Shown: piece by piece, positions 15,400-24,018 of the stretch
How the letters are laid out: every line of letters begins with the position of its first letter
Numbering within the stretch: the stretch's first letter is position 1
Origin: Pseudoduganella flava
GTDB taxonomy: Bacteria; Pseudomonadota; Gammaproteobacteria; Burkholderiales; Burkholderiaceae_D
Length of the DNA: 64,000 bases
Direction of reading: 5' to 3'
NCBI RefSeq assembly: GCF_007830495.1
Contig: NZ_VLKW01000003.1
Coordinates: 310,001 to 374,000 of the forward strand
The notes under the pieces: model-generated
Databases searched by the model: none
Seen by the model: only the letters and a program-made list of their open reading frames with translations
What the model was told of the DNA's origin: nothing
Translations under genes and position numbers: made by a program

Positions 15400-16143
15400 A
15401 TGAACCGCAAACCCAACACCGTCATCGTCACCGGCGCCTCGTCCGGCCTCGGCTTCGCAATCGCCGAGGCCTACCTGAAGCGCGGCGACAACGTCGTCGG
15501 CAACGCCCGCACGGCCAGCCGCTTGCAGGCGGCCGCCGAACGGCTCGGCAATCCGCGCAACTTCGTCGGCGTGGCGGGCGACATCGGCCAGCCGGCCACG
15601 GCCCGCGCCCTGTTCGCACAGGCGATCGAGCGCTTCGGCAAGGTGGACATCCTCGTCAACAACGCCGGCATCTTCCTCGCCAAGCCGATCAGCGATTACA
15701 CGGAGGACGACGTGGAAGCGATGGTGACGACCAACCTGAAGGGCTTCTTCTACCCGGCGCGCGAGGCGGCGCGGCACATGACGGCCAACGGCGGCGGCCA
15801 CATCGTCACGGTCACGGCCAGCATCGGCATGGTGCCCACGGCGAAAGTGCCGGCCCTGCTGCCGGTGCTGATCAAGGGTGGCCTGAACCAGGCGACGCGC
15901 GCGCTGGCGCTGGAACTGGCCGGCTCGAACGTGAAGGTGAACGCGGTGGCCCCCGGCATCATCGACACGCCGCTGCACGGCGGCGACGAGCAGGCGCTGG
16001 ACTTCCTGAGGACGCTGTCGCCGACCGGCACCGTCGGCACCGCGCAGGACGTGGCCGACGCGGTGCTCTACCTGACGGACGCGCGCTTCACCACGGGCAC
16101 CGTGCTGACCGTCGACGGCGGCGCCACCGCCGGCAACTGGTAA
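15400..16143 (+). CDS. SDR-family protein lacking the catalytic tyrosine
   Basis: A 247-residue Rossmann-fold protein of the classical short-chain dehydrogenase family. The NAD(P)-binding motif TGASSGLGFAI is near residue 11, NNAGIF near 89 and the C-terminal LTVDGGATAGNW is standard. The usual YxxxK, however, reads PVLIK (near residue 161), so the catalytic Tyr is replaced by Pro while the Lys remains. This makes an ordinary ketoreductase mechanism doubtful; comparable SDR subgroups with a VPA...KGGLN segment exist. AAAGGAG precedes the start at 15400. The tautomerase gene follows 10 bp downstream, and the divergent LysR gene is the likely regulator. Substrate unknown. Confidence 0.88.
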   Translation: MNRKPNTVIVTGASSGLGFAIAEAYLKRGDNVVGNARTASRLQAAAERLGNPRNFVGVAGDIGQPATARALFAQAIERFGKVDILVNNAGIFLAKPISDYTEDDVEAMVTTNLKGFFYPAREAARHMTANGGGHIVTVTASIGMVPTAKVPALLPVLIKGGLNQATRALALELAGSNVKVNAVAPGIIDTPLHGGDEQALDFLRTLSPTGTVGTAQDVADAVLYLTDARFTTGTVLTVDGGATAGNW

Positions 16144-16153
16144 GGAGGCCGCC

Positions 16154-16369
16154 ATGCCCTATGTGAACATCCGCGTCACCGACGAAGGCGTGACGGCCGA
16201 GCAGAAGCAGGCATTGATCGAAGGCGCGACGGACCTGCTGGTCCGCGTGCTGGACAAGGACCCGGCAACGACGTTCGTCATCATCGACGAGGTGGCGACG
16301 GACAACTGGGGCGTCGACCGCGAGAGCGTGACGGCGCGGCGGCGGCGCGAGACGGCTGGCCGCAAGTGA
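16154..16369 (+). CDS. Tautomerase (4-oxalocrotonate tautomerase family)
   Basis: A 71-residue protein starting MPYVNIRVTDEG, so Pro would be N-terminal after Met removal, as needed for the catalytic base of this superfamily. TAEQKQALIEGATDLL forms the helix and FVIIDEV the second strand. Small tautomerases of this type act on enol-keto pairs of 2-oxo acids. AAGGAGG is ideally spaced before the ATG. It is co-transcribed with the upstream SDR gene, which suggests the two act on the same, unknown metabolite. The C-terminus is rich in arginine. Confidence 0.88.
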   Translation: MPYVNIRVTDEGVTAEQKQALIEGATDLLVRVLDKDPATTFVIIDEVATDNWGVDRESVTARRRRETAGRK

Positions 16370-16396
16370 GTGCGGCGGGTGACGTGCAGCGGGAAA

Positions 16397-16767
16397 CTAC
16401 AGCCGGTAGTCGAGATCGTAGTAGTGCTTGCCGTTCTCGACCCGGATGGCGAGCGTGCCGGCGATGCCTTGCAGCGCGCCGGTGCCGGAGTCGGGCACGA
16501 TGAGGATGCGCAGGCCATCGTGCTCGCCGCCCATCACGCCGGCGTGCTGCAGCACGAAGCTGCCCTGCCGCCCGTCCAGCGTGCCACGTAGGCGGCGGAC
16601 GTCGGTACCGCCGTGCGGTAGGACAGGAATTCGCCACGCCCCGTGGCCGTCAGCGGGCCGTGGTAGCGCTTGTCCAGCGTCATCCGGCCGATGCCGGTGC
16701 CCTCGCTGCCGGCGGCCAGGACCTCGGGCACCATCTTCACGTCGAACTCGCCGCTTGCCTTCGCCAT
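16397..16767 (-). pseudogene. DUF3224 protein, disrupted by a frameshift
   Basis: The first part (from ATG 16767, with AAGGAG before it) reads MAKASGEFDVKMVPEV, then GRMTLDKRYHGPL and TAVPTSAAYVA, as in the DUF3224 family. Near 16585 homology jumps to another frame, which continues GTLDGRQGSFVLQHAG to IVPDSGTGALQGIAGTLAI and ends DLDYRL-stop at 16397. Family members usually read AGYVAxxxVTGTLDGRxG here, so about five to six residues are missing and the total of 371 nt is not a multiple of three. A 19-nt deletion would explain both and restore a 129-residue gene. A truncated product is possible. It may be a sequencing fault, but a single-base error would not explain the missing residues. Confidence 0.75.
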
Positions 16768-16777
16768 TCCCCGCTCC

Positions 16778-17323
16778 TTACGCTTCCTGCGCCAGCGCAT
16801 GCAATTTGGTGATCGTACTCCAGTTGCGCGTGGTGACGGCATCGCCCAGCAGGTTGCCCATCGCCGCGGCGGCGCGGCTGGCCAGCACGCCGTCCGCGCA
16901 CCAGATGTAGGCGCACCAGCGGCCCAAGGCAAAGGCTTCCGGCTGCCATGGCTGGTGGACCAGCGGCTCGAGCCGGGCCCGGTCGGCGGGATTGTTGAGT
17001 ACCGCGACCATTAGCTTGGCGGGGTCGGCGGCCACGTCCTGCAACGGATTCTCGGCGACGACGTCGGCCAGCTGGTCGGCACCCAGCACCGTGACGCGCG
17101 AAGCCACGCCCAGCTTGAGCACCAGCGCTTCCTCGATACGCACGGCCGACAGCGCGGCATCGTGCGCGGGACAGTCGAAGACGGCATTGCCGCTGTTGAG
17201 CAAGGTGCGCACGCCGGCAAACCCCAGGTCGCCCAGCACCTTGCGCAGGTCCGCCATCGCGATGCGCTTGGCGCGGCCCACGTTGACTCCCCGAAGCAGC
17301 GCGATCTGCCGCTGTGTACTCAT
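16778..17323 (-). CDS. DUF1697 protein
   Basis: A 181-residue cytoplasmic protein that begins with the family motif IALLRGVNVGRAKRIAMADL, then GFAGVRTLLNSGNAVF, as in the uncharacterised DUF1697 group. No catalytic residues are known for the family. The start at 17323 has AGGAGG upstream with good spacing; longer frames upstream belong to the shadow of the kinase gene. It stands between the DUF3224 pseudogene, 10 bp downstream, and the sensor kinase, all on the minus strand, and may share a transcript with the pseudogene. Confidence 0.88.
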   Translation of the reverse strand: MSTQRQIALLRGVNVGRAKRIAMADLRKVLGDLGFAGVRTLLNSGNAVFDCPAHDAALSAVRIEEALVLKLGVASRVTVLGADQLADVVAENPLQDVAADPAKLMVAVLNNPADRARLEPLVHQPWQPEAFALGRWCAYIWCADGVLASRAAAAMGNLLGDAVTTRNWSTITKLHALAQEA

Positions 17324-17385
17324 CGTATCCTCCTTGAGCCCGCAGTATGCGTCAGCGGCGTCAAAGCGGGCGCCCGGCTCGCAGC

Positions 17386-18924
17386 TCATGCATCGGCGGG
17401 TGCGGCCTCGCCCGGCGTCACGCGCGGCATGCGGAACACGAACGAGGCGCCCGCGCCTTCCGTGCTGGCGACGGCGATCGACCCGGCGAACTGCTTGACG
17501 ATCAGGTTGTACACGATGTTGAGGCCCAGGCCCGTGCCGCCCTGGCCGCGGCGGGTCGTCACGAACGGGTCGAATACCTTGTCGATCAGCGTGGCGGGAA
17601 TGCCGCGGCCGTTGTCGGCCACTTCCATTTCGACCCAGTCGCCGTCGATGCGCGCGCGGATCGCGATCTCGCCCGGCTCGTCCGGCCCGAACGCATGGTC
17701 GACGCAATTGAGCGTCAGGTTCGTCAGCACCTGCGCCAGCGCGCCCGGGTAGCTGTCGAGCATGATGCCGGGGGCGCAGTCGATCGCCAGCGCCAGCCGC
17801 GTCTTCTTCAGGCGCGGCTGCAGGCTCGCCACCACTTCGCCGATGTACTCATGCAGCTCGAAGCGGCGGCGCGCCTCGCTGACCTGGTCGACGGCGATCT
17901 GCTTGAAGCTGTGGATCAGGTGCGCGGCCCGGTAGGCATTGTTCATGATGAGCCGCGCGCTTTCGTCCGCCGTGTCGATGTACTTCACGATCTCGGACTT
18001 CTTCACGGCGCCCGTGGCGACGGCCGCGCGGATGTCGTCCGTGGCGTCCTTCAGCACCGAAGCACTGGTCAGCGCGATGCCGACCGGCGTGTTGATCTCG
18101 TGGGCCACGCCCGCCACCAGGCCGCCCAGCGAGGCCAGGCGTTCGGCCTGCAGCAGCGATTCCTGGGTCGCGCGCAGTTCGACGAGCGCCTGGCGGGCCT
18201 CCTCCTCGGCCTCGCGGGTACGGTGGATGATCGTGCGCACGCGGCGCTGGATCGCGTTGAAGCCGCGGATCACGTCGCCCAGTTCGTCGCGGCGTTTTTC
18301 CGGCAGTTCGACGACGTCGTCGCTGTCGCGCGTGGCCAGTTCGAACAGGCCGTCACGCAGCTTGCGGAGCGGGTCGAACACGATGCGCAAGGACAGCGCC
18401 AGCGCGACGACGAGGATCAGGTCCAGCAGCAGCACCTCGCTGACCTTGCGGCGGATTTCCGCATCGAGGCGCGCCTCCATCTGCTCGCGGCTGAAATTGA
18501 CGACGACACGGCCCACGATGGCCGGCTTGGCGACGCCTTCCGCGCGCGGCTCGCGATAGGCAAGGTCGGCAACGACGGGCGTGCCGCCCACGGGGCTGTC
18601 GGCATCGAGGTCGGCGACGTGGCCGTCCGGCGTGCGGCGCTTGCCCGAGAACAGGCCGATGGAGGTGTCGTAGACGCGGATCGCCACCAGCTCCGGCGGC
18701 AGCATCTCGGCCGCCACGATGTTGTCGACCTTGGCCTTGTCCAGGTCCCACAGCGCCGATGGCAGGCTGGTCTGCAAACGCGTCAGCACGCCGTTGCGCA
18801 GCGTTTCGTTGGTCGCTTCGAGTTCGCGGGCAAGGTGATACTGCGCGTAGCTGCCCGAGATGCCCAGCACGACGGTAACGATGACCACGAACAGGCACGT
18901 CAATCGCCCCTGGATTCCGAACAT
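17386..18924 (-). CDS. Sensor histidine kinase, orphan
   Basis: A 512-residue inner-membrane kinase. Transmembrane helix 1 is near residues 8-28, a sensor region of about 120 residues follows, and helix 2 lies near 165-185, followed by a HAMP linker. The dimerisation and phospho-acceptor helix reads GLVAGVAHEINTPVGIAL with the His in the HEIN motif. The ATPase part has the N box NLTLNCVDHAF, the G1 box VADNGRGIP, the F box and G2 box GGTGLGLNIV. GGAGG precedes the ATG at 18924. No response regulator gene is adjacent, so the partner is elsewhere. The divergent genes carry HDOD-type regulatory domains, which is only a hint of a link. Confidence 0.92.
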   Translation of the reverse strand: MFGIQGRLTCLFVVIVTVVLGISGSYAQYHLARELEATNETLRNGVLTRLQTSLPSALWDLDKAKVDNIVAAEMLPPELVAIRVYDTSIGLFSGKRRTPDGHVADLDADSPVGGTPVVADLAYREPRAEGVAKPAIVGRVVVNFSREQMEARLDAEIRRKVSEVLLLDLILVVALALSLRIVFDPLRKLRDGLFELATRDSDDVVELPEKRRDELGDVIRGFNAIQRRVRTIIHRTREAEEEARQALVELRATQESLLQAERLASLGGLVAGVAHEINTPVGIALTSASVLKDATDDIRAAVATGAVKKSEIVKYIDTADESARLIMNNAYRAAHLIHSFKQIAVDQVSEARRRFELHEYIGEVVASLQPRLKKTRLALAIDCAPGIMLDSYPGALAQVLTNLTLNCVDHAFGPDEPGEIAIRARIDGDWVEMEVADNGRGIPATLIDKVFDPFVTTRRGQGGTGLGLNIVYNLIVKQFAGSIAVASTEGAGASFVFRMPRVTPGEAAPADA

Positions 18925-19040
18925 CTTTTCCTCCCGATCATGCAAGCAATGTAAGCCAATAGATTCCATATGGCAAGAAGCGTGAGCGCCGTCTTGCGGA
19001 CGGCGATGGTAAGATCGTTTCCGCAAACGAGGAGGCCGTC

Positions 19041-19334
19041 ATGGAAAACAGCTGTCGACACCTGCCGGCGGGCGACGCGCGCCCGGGCATGGTCCTGGCC
19101 GACGAGGTGCTGGACGCACAAGGCAACGTGTTGCTGCCGCGCGGCACCGTGCTGACGGATGACCAGTTGGCGTCGCTGGCGCGCCACGGTATCGCCGCGC
19201 TGGCCGTGCACGATGCCGTTGGCGACCGGCTCGACCGCCTGTTCCGCAAGCTCGATCCGGACAGTGCGGATGCCTGGGCCACGCGGGAGCTGCGGCAATA
19301 CCTGGCGGCCTGGCGGCATGGCGGTGCCCGATGA
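19041..19334 (+). CDS. Small protein with an HD-GYP/HDOD-associated N-terminal type domain
   Basis: A 97-residue protein whose core, LPAGDARPGMVLADEVLDA then GNVLLPRGTVLTDDQLASL and HGIAALAV, looks like the small beta-rich domain often found in front of HD-GYP or HDOD domains in betaproteobacteria. Here it is a separate gene. ACGAGGAGG stands before the ATG. Its stop overlaps the start of the HDOD gene (ATGA), so the two proteins are made together and may form one complex, like a split version of a fused protein. Function unknown. Confidence 0.75.
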   Translation: MENSCRHLPAGDARPGMVLADEVLDAQGNVLLPRGTVLTDDQLASLARHGIAALAVHDAVGDRLDRLFRKLDPDSADAWATRELRQYLAAWRHGGAR

Positions 19335-20173
19335 CGCAGTTGCGCTACGACGACGTCGTGCACAGCCTGGACGACCTGCCGTCGCTGCCCGCTGTCGTGA
19401 TGGAACTGTTGAACAGCATCGATGCGGAAGAAGTCGACATCGCCGTGCTGGCCAGGAAAGTATCGCTCGACCAGGCGCTGACGGCGAAGACACTGCGGCT
19501 GGCGAACTCGCCGCTGTACGGCCTGCGCGTGAAGGTGACGACGATCCAGCAGGCCATCACCTTTCTCGGCTTCCAGACCACCCGCAACCTGATCACGGCC
19601 GCCGCGCTGACGGGGTGCTTCCCCGAAGGCCGCTGCCCCGGCTTCTCGCACCAGGCGTTCTGGCGCCATTCGATCGCCACGGCCGCGTGCGCGAAGGCAC
19701 TGGCGCGCCACCTGCGCTTCAACGAGGATTACGCCTTCACGGCGGGGCTGCTGCACGATATCGGCCGCCTCGTGCTCGTGTCGAGCTTCCCGGACCGCTA
19801 TGCCCGCGTGGCCGCCTGGCGTGCGGCGCACGACACCGTGTGGCTGGATGCGGAACGCGCCATGCTCGGCATCGACCATGTCGACGCGGGCGTGGCGCTG
19901 GCCGAGCACTGGCATTTCTCGGACACGATGCGGCTGGCGATCGGCCACCACCATAGCCCGGAAGTGCCGGGCGCGGGCTTCCTGGCCACGGTCATCCACG
20001 TGGCGGACGCGATCGCGCACGCGCTCGACCTGGCCGGCGTGGATGATGAGCTGGTGCCGCCGCTGTCGGCCGTGGCGTGGCACGCGCTGCACCTGGACGA
20101 GGCGACGTGTGCCCGCTTATTCGACGAAACGGAACGGCAGTACGGGGAAATGGCGGCGGTGCTGCTGCCGTGA
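19331..20173 (+). CDS. HDOD-domain protein
   Basis: A 280-residue cytoplasmic protein that is nearly all HDOD domain (residues 8-205), beginning LDDLPSLPAVVMELLNSI and including LANSPLYGLRVKVTTIQQAI, FWRHSIATAACAKALAR and AGLLHDIGRLVLV. The His and Asp pair of the related HD fold remains in LLHDIG and GHHH is present near 210, but the domain is usually non-enzymatic and takes part in signalling, often with kinases or c-di-GMP proteins. It overlaps the preceding small gene by 4 bp. The orphan histidine kinase is divergent, 116 bp from the small gene. Role unknown. Confidence 0.88.
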   Translation: MTQLRYDDVVHSLDDLPSLPAVVMELLNSIDAEEVDIAVLARKVSLDQALTAKTLRLANSPLYGLRVKVTTIQQAITFLGFQTTRNLITAAALTGCFPEGRCPGFSHQAFWRHSIATAACAKALARHLRFNEDYAFTAGLLHDIGRLVLVSSFPDRYARVAAWRAAHDTVWLDAERAMLGIDHVDAGVALAEHWHFSDTMRLAIGHHHSPEVPGAGFLATVIHVADAIAHALDLAGVDDELVPPLSAVAWHALHLDEATCARLFDETERQYGEMAAVLLP

Positions 20174-20255
20174 CGGGGGAAGGAAGCGAAGGAAAAGGCA
20201 GGGAGACAGCAAAGACGCGGCGGCCGGAGCGGATGGCCCCGGCCGGCGCGCTGGT

Positions 20256-20624
20256 TCAGTGGGCGTAGTTGCCGCCTTCCGGCTTTGGCTGCGCTTGCTG
20301 AGCCTGGGCAGCTTGTGCCTGCTGCGCGGCCTTTTCCTCGGGCTTCGGGCGGCCCTGGGCATCGGACAGGCGGTATTTCGTCCGGCGGTCGCCCATCAGG
20401 TCGCGCAAGTCACGGATGCTCATGCCGGTCACTTCGTGCATGCGGATCAGCAGCGAGGCGCCGACCGGCAGGCGGTGGTGGCGGATCTTGCTGATGACGG
20501 GCGGTGCGACTTCCAGCAGACGGGACAAAGCGGCATCGTTTTTCAGCTGCATTTTGCCCAACAGAATATCGAGCAGGTGGTTCGGGTTATAGCTTTCCTG
20601 GGATGACAGTGCGTGGTGTGCCAT
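20256..20624 (-). CDS. Small putative DNA-binding protein, conserved hypothetical
   Basis: A 122-residue protein. Residues 10-80 contain a helix-rich segment, LLDILLGKMQLKNDAALSRL then APPVISKIRHHRLPVGAS and MHEVTGMSIRDLRDLMGDRR, which reads like a Cro/XRE-type helix-turn-helix with a recognition helix around PPVISKIRHHRL. The last 30 residues form a Gln/Ala-rich tail (AAQQAQAAQAQQAQ). The start at 20624 is chosen for the GAGGA before it. It is preceded by a 400-bp AT-richer region, fitting a gene with its own regulation. I do not recognise a characterised homologue; a transcription regulator is the best guess. Confidence 0.65.
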   Translation of the reverse strand: MAHHALSSQESYNPNHLLDILLGKMQLKNDAALSRLLEVAPPVISKIRHHRLPVGASLLIRMHEVTGMSIRDLRDLMGDRRTKYRLSDAQGRPKPEEKAAQQAQAAQAQQAQPKPEGGNYAH

Positions 20625-21024
20625 GATTGATCCTCGTCTATATAGTTGGTTAGAAGATGCTGCTCCGAACAAAAGGAAAGACTTGTTTTTTCCAAATTAG
20701 TTCCGGAACGAGTACGCCAAAAAGAACGGCGCAAGGGCCGGCGACCATTGGGTGAAACTTGCACTTTCAGCAAATTCTAGTCCCAAACAAGCACGCTCCA
20801 GCCTAGCGATGCCAAGCGAACATTTAATAAATATCAATCATTCGCTGAAATAACTTACAACAATGCTATTTCAACACACGCGTACGGCATGCGGCGCACG
20901 AAAGAACCTGTGGGAAATTGTTACAACACTTTGCTCAGCACTTACAGTGTTATCAGAACGATATTGATGAGCCGGAACCCCGCATGCCCACTGGCATCGC
21001 CGGAATTACGGTAAACTGCCGGCC
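20625..21024. other. 400-bp AT-rich divergent intergenic region
   Basis: No gene is seen. Base composition is clearly richer in A+T than the surroundings, especially 20815-20890 with many AAT/TAA steps. It must hold the promoters of miaB and of the divergent small DNA-binding gene. An imperfect inverted repeat, AACACT with AGTGTT, lies about 75 bp before miaB. I find no convincing -35/-10 pair, no RNA gene and no terminator. Confidence 0.5.
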
Positions 21025-22386
21025 ATGCAGAAAAAAGTATTCATCAAGACCTTCGGCTGCCAGATGAACGAGTACGACTCGGACAAGATGGCGGACCTGC
21101 TCGGTGCCACGGACGGCCTGGTGCGCACCGAGACGCCGGAAGATGCCGACGTGATTCTCCTGAACACCTGTTCCGTGCGTGAAAAGGCGCAGGAAAAGGT
21201 GTTTTCCGACCTGGGCGTGTTCCGCAAGCTGAAGGAGGCCAAGCCCGACCTGCTGATCGGCGTGGGCGGCTGCGTCGCGTCGCAGGAAGGCGAGGCGATC
21301 GTCAAGCGCGCGCCGCAGGTCGACATGGTGTTCGGCCCGCAGACCTTGCACCGGCTGCCGAAGATGATGGAGCTGCGCCGCCACAGCGGCAAGCCGCAGG
21401 TCGACATCGCCTTCCCCGAGATCGAGAAGTTTGACCACCTGCCGCCTGCGCGCGTGGACGGTGCGTTTGCGTATGTATCGATCATGGAAGGCTGCAGCAA
21501 GTACTGCAGTTACTGCGTGGTACCGTACACGCGCGGCGAGGAAGTGTCGCGCCGCTTCGAGGACGTGCTGACGGAAGTGGCGGGCCTGGCGGCGCAGGGC
21601 GTGAAGGAAGTCATGCTGCTGGGCCAGAACGTGAACGCGTTCCGCGGCGAGATGGCCGACGGCGGCCAGGCCGACTTCGCGCTGCTGATCGAATACGTGG
21701 CGGCCATTCCCGGCATCGAGCGGATCCGCTTCGTCACCAGCCACCCGAAGGAATTCACGCAGCGGCTGATCGACTGCTACGCCAACATCCCGCAGCTGGC
21801 GGACCACCTGTACCTGCCCGCCCAGCACGGCGCCGACCGCATCCTCGGCGCGATGAAGCGGGGCTACACGGCGCTCGAATACAAGTCGATCATCCGCAAG
21901 GTGCGCGCGGTGCGGCCGGACATCACGGTGGCATCCGATTTCATCGTCGGCTTCCCCGGCGAGACGGATGAGGATTTCGAGGCAATGATGAAGTTCGTCG
22001 ACAGCGTGGACTTCGACAACTCGTTCAGCTTCATCTTCAGCAAGCGCCCCGGCACGCCGGCGGCCAACCTGGCGGACGACACGCCGCACGACGTCAAGCT
22101 GGCACGGCTGCAACGCCTGCAGGCGCTGATCGACGCGAACACGAAACGGCACAGCGCCGCGATGGTGGGCAAGACGATGCGCGTGCTGGTCGAAGGACCG
22201 TCGAAGAAAGGCGGCACGGAACTGACGGGCCGGGCCGACAATACCCGCACCGTGCTGTTCGACGGTGGCGCCGCGGCGGCCGCACTTCATGGCAAGATGG
22301 TCACCGTGACCATTACCGAAAGCCTGTCTTACTCGTTGCGCGGCGAGCTGGTCTCCACTCCCGCGCCTACCCCGGAACGCCATTGA
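21025..22386 (+). CDS. miaB: tRNA-2-methylthio-N6-dimethylallyladenosine synthase MiaB
   Basis: A 453-residue radical SAM enzyme that adds the methylthio group to i6A37 in tRNAs reading UNN codons. The N-terminal UPF0004 domain carries three cluster cysteines in [20 protein letters not shown] and GGCVASQEG. The radical SAM cluster motif is [17 protein letters not shown] near residue 155, and the C-terminal TRAM region ends the protein. Length is normal. It opens the conserved miaB-ybeZ-ybeY block; its TGA overlaps the TTG start of ybeZ. Confidence 0.97.
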   Translation: MQKKVFIKTFGCQMNEYDSDKMADLLGATDGLVRTETPEDADVILLNTCSVREKAQEKVFSDLGVFRKLKEAKPDLLIGVGGCVASQEGEAIVKRAPQVDMVFGPQTLHRLPKMMELRRHSGKPQVDIAFPEIEKFDHLPPARVDGAFAYVSIMEGCSKYCSYCVVPYTRGEEVSRRFEDVLTEVAGLAAQGVKEVMLLGQNVNAFRGEMADGGQADFALLIEYVAAIPGIERIRFVTSHPKEFTQRLIDCYANIPQLADHLYLPAQHGADRILGAMKRGYTALEYKSIIRKVRAVRPDITVASDFIVGFPGETDEDFEAMMKFVDSVDFDNSFSFIFSKRPGTPAANLADDTPHDVKLARLQRLQALIDANTKRHSAAMVGKTMRVLVEGPSKKGGTELTGRADNTRTVLFDGGAAAAALHGKMVTVTITESLSYSLRGELVSTPAPTPERH

Positions 22387-23435
22387 AAACAAAGACACCC
22401 GTACAACCGCACTACTTCACGCCGGAACCGCTGGACAACACGCGGCTGGCCAACCTGTGCGGTCCCCTCGATGAGAACCTGCGCCAGATCTCGGCGGCGC
22501 TCGATGTGACGATCTTCCGGCGCGGCGAGAAATTCATCGTCAGCGGCACCAATGCCGAGCGCGCCGTGCAGATCCTGCAAAAATTCTATGCCGTGGCCGA
22601 TCGCGCCGTGCCCGTCGAGGAGGTGCAGCTGGGCCTCGTCGAGCAGCGCACCAGTGCCGCGGTACCCGATGGCGACGAGGACGACGAAGAGCCGCCGTTC
22701 AACGATCCCGAGATCGCGAGCCCGCAGCTGAAGACGCGCCGCAGCGACCTGCGCGGCCGCACGCCGCACCAGATCCGCTACATGCGCAACATCCTCGAGC
22801 ACGACATCAGCTTCGGCATCGGCCCGGCTGGTACCGGCAAGACGTACCTGGCCGTCGCCTGCGCCGTCGATGCGCTCGAGCGCGATGCCGTCAAGCGCAT
22901 CATCCTGTGCCGCCCCGCCGTCGAGGCGGGCGAACGGCTCGGCTTCCTGCCGGGCGACATGGCGCAGAAGGTCGACCCTTACCTGCGCCCGCTGTACGAC
23001 GCGCTGTACGACCTGCTGGGCTTCGACCGCACGCAGAAGATGTTCGAGAAACAGGTGATCGAGATCGCGCCGCTCGCGTACATGCGCGGCCGCACGCTGA
23101 ACCATGCGTTCGTGATCCTCGACGAAGCGCAGAACACGACCGTCGAACAGATGAAGATGTTCCTGACGCGTATCGGCTTCGGCAGCAAGGCCGTCGTGAC
23201 GGGGGACGTCACGCAGGTCGACCTGCAGAAGCACCAGAAGAGCGGCCTGGTGGACGCCGTGCAGGTGCTGCGCGATGTGCGCGGCATCGCGTTCTCCCAC
23301 TTCGCCAGCGAGGACGTCGTGCGCCATCCGCTGGTGGCGCGCATCGTCGATGCGTACGACGCGTCGCATCACAGCACCGCCGACATCGCCCCATTGCTGC
23401 AACCCGCCAAGATCCGTAATGCCCGAAAAAAATAA
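22383..23435 (+). CDS. ybeZ: PhoH-like ATPase (YbeZ)
   Basis: A 350-residue cytoplasmic ATPase of the PhoH family, thought to work with YbeY in ribosome RNA handling. The Walker A motif is [12 protein letters not shown] near residue 143 and Walker B is FVILDEAQN near 243. The N-terminal part is a KH-like extension. The only start that keeps the conserved N-terminus is TTG at 22383, which overlaps the miaB stop as TTGA; the first internal ATG is far inside. Its end overlaps ybeY by 17 bp, so translation of the three genes is coupled. Confidence 0.94.
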   Translation: MKTKTPVQPHYFTPEPLDNTRLANLCGPLDENLRQISAALDVTIFRRGEKFIVSGTNAERAVQILQKFYAVADRAVPVEEVQLGLVEQRTSAAVPDGDEDDEEPPFNDPEIASPQLKTRRSDLRGRTPHQIRYMRNILEHDISFGIGPAGTGKTYLAVACAVDALERDAVKRIILCRPAVEAGERLGFLPGDMAQKVDPYLRPLYDALYDLLGFDRTQKMFEKQVIEIAPLAYMRGRTLNHAFVILDEAQNTTVEQMKMFLTRIGFGSKAVVTGDVTQVDLQKHQKSGLVDAVQVLRDVRGIAFSHFASEDVVRHPLVARIVDAYDASHHSTADIAPLLQPAKIRNARKK

Positions 23436-23889
23436 ACTGACGCTCTCCGTTCAATACGCCGATCCCCGCCTGCAGGACAGCATCACCCGCCCGCTGATCC
23501 GCAAATGGGTCAAGGCGGCGCTGTTCGCGCCGGCCGAGCTGACGATCCGCTTCGTCGACGCCGAGGAAGGCCAGCAGCTGAACCTCGCTTACCGTGGCAA
23601 GGACTACGCGACCAACGTGCTGACGTTCGCCTACAACGAAGGCGAAGAGATCGCCGAAGACGAGCCGACCCGCGCCGACATCATCCTGTGCACGGACGTG
23701 CTGCAGCGCGAAGCGGCCGAGCAAAAGAAAACGGTCGAGGAGCACACCGCCCACCTGATCGTCCACGGCGTGCTGCACGCGCAGGGCTACGACCACGAAG
23801 AGGACGACGAGGCCGAAGAGATGGAAGGCATCGAGACGGAGCTCCTCGCCGGGCTCGGCTACGCCGATCCATACGCGGCGGAAAAATAA
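23419..23889 (+). CDS. ybeY: Endoribonuclease YbeY
   Basis: A 156-residue single-strand-specific RNase needed for 16S rRNA 3' maturation and 70S quality control. The zinc site [11 protein letters not shown] is near residue 117, fitting the family motif HGxLHxxGYDH. The [14 protein letters not shown] segment is also typical. The ATG at 23419 lies inside the end of ybeZ. The gene is followed by a compound palindromic element and by an oppositely directed transporter gene rather than by corC directly, which breaks the usual order. Confidence 0.96.
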   Translation: MPEKNKLTLSVQYADPRLQDSITRPLIRKWVKAALFAPAELTIRFVDAEEGQQLNLAYRGKDYATNVLTFAYNEGEEIAEDEPTRADIILCTDVLQREAAEQKKTVEEHTAHLIVHGVLHAQGYDHEEDDEAEEMEGIETELLAGLGYADPYAAEK

Positions 23890-23922
23890 GCACCTAGTGC
23901 CCAGCTCGTGTCCACTTTTCCA

Positions 23923-24018
23923 CTTCTGGGGTCAGACCCGGACAGGACACGAGCTCGACCGCAAGCACTCGGTCAAACTGCCGAGGCCGTGTCCGATGTC
24001 GGGGTCTGACCCCAGAAG
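23923..24018. repeat. Compound palindromic element, copy D
   Basis: Perfect 17-bp arms, CTTCTGGGGTCAGACCC at 23923-23939 and its complement at 24002-24018, enclose 62 bp. Flanking and inside are further modules GTGTCC/GGACACGAGCTCG (at about 23901-23912, 23945-23957, 23989-23995 and 24018-24031), so the whole looks like two nested hairpins facing each other. It lies between the convergent ends of ybeY and the CorA-type gene. Confidence 0.85.

Noticed and set aside
16370..16591. Small plus-strand frame after the tautomerase gene
   Set aside because: It overlaps the DUF3224 pseudogene in antisense, shows no motif and has no ribosome binding site.
19159..19956. Plus-strand frame in another phase across the small-domain and HDOD genes
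   Set aside because: Arg/Pro rich mirror frame; the HDOD frame is coupled by ATGA and has clear homology.
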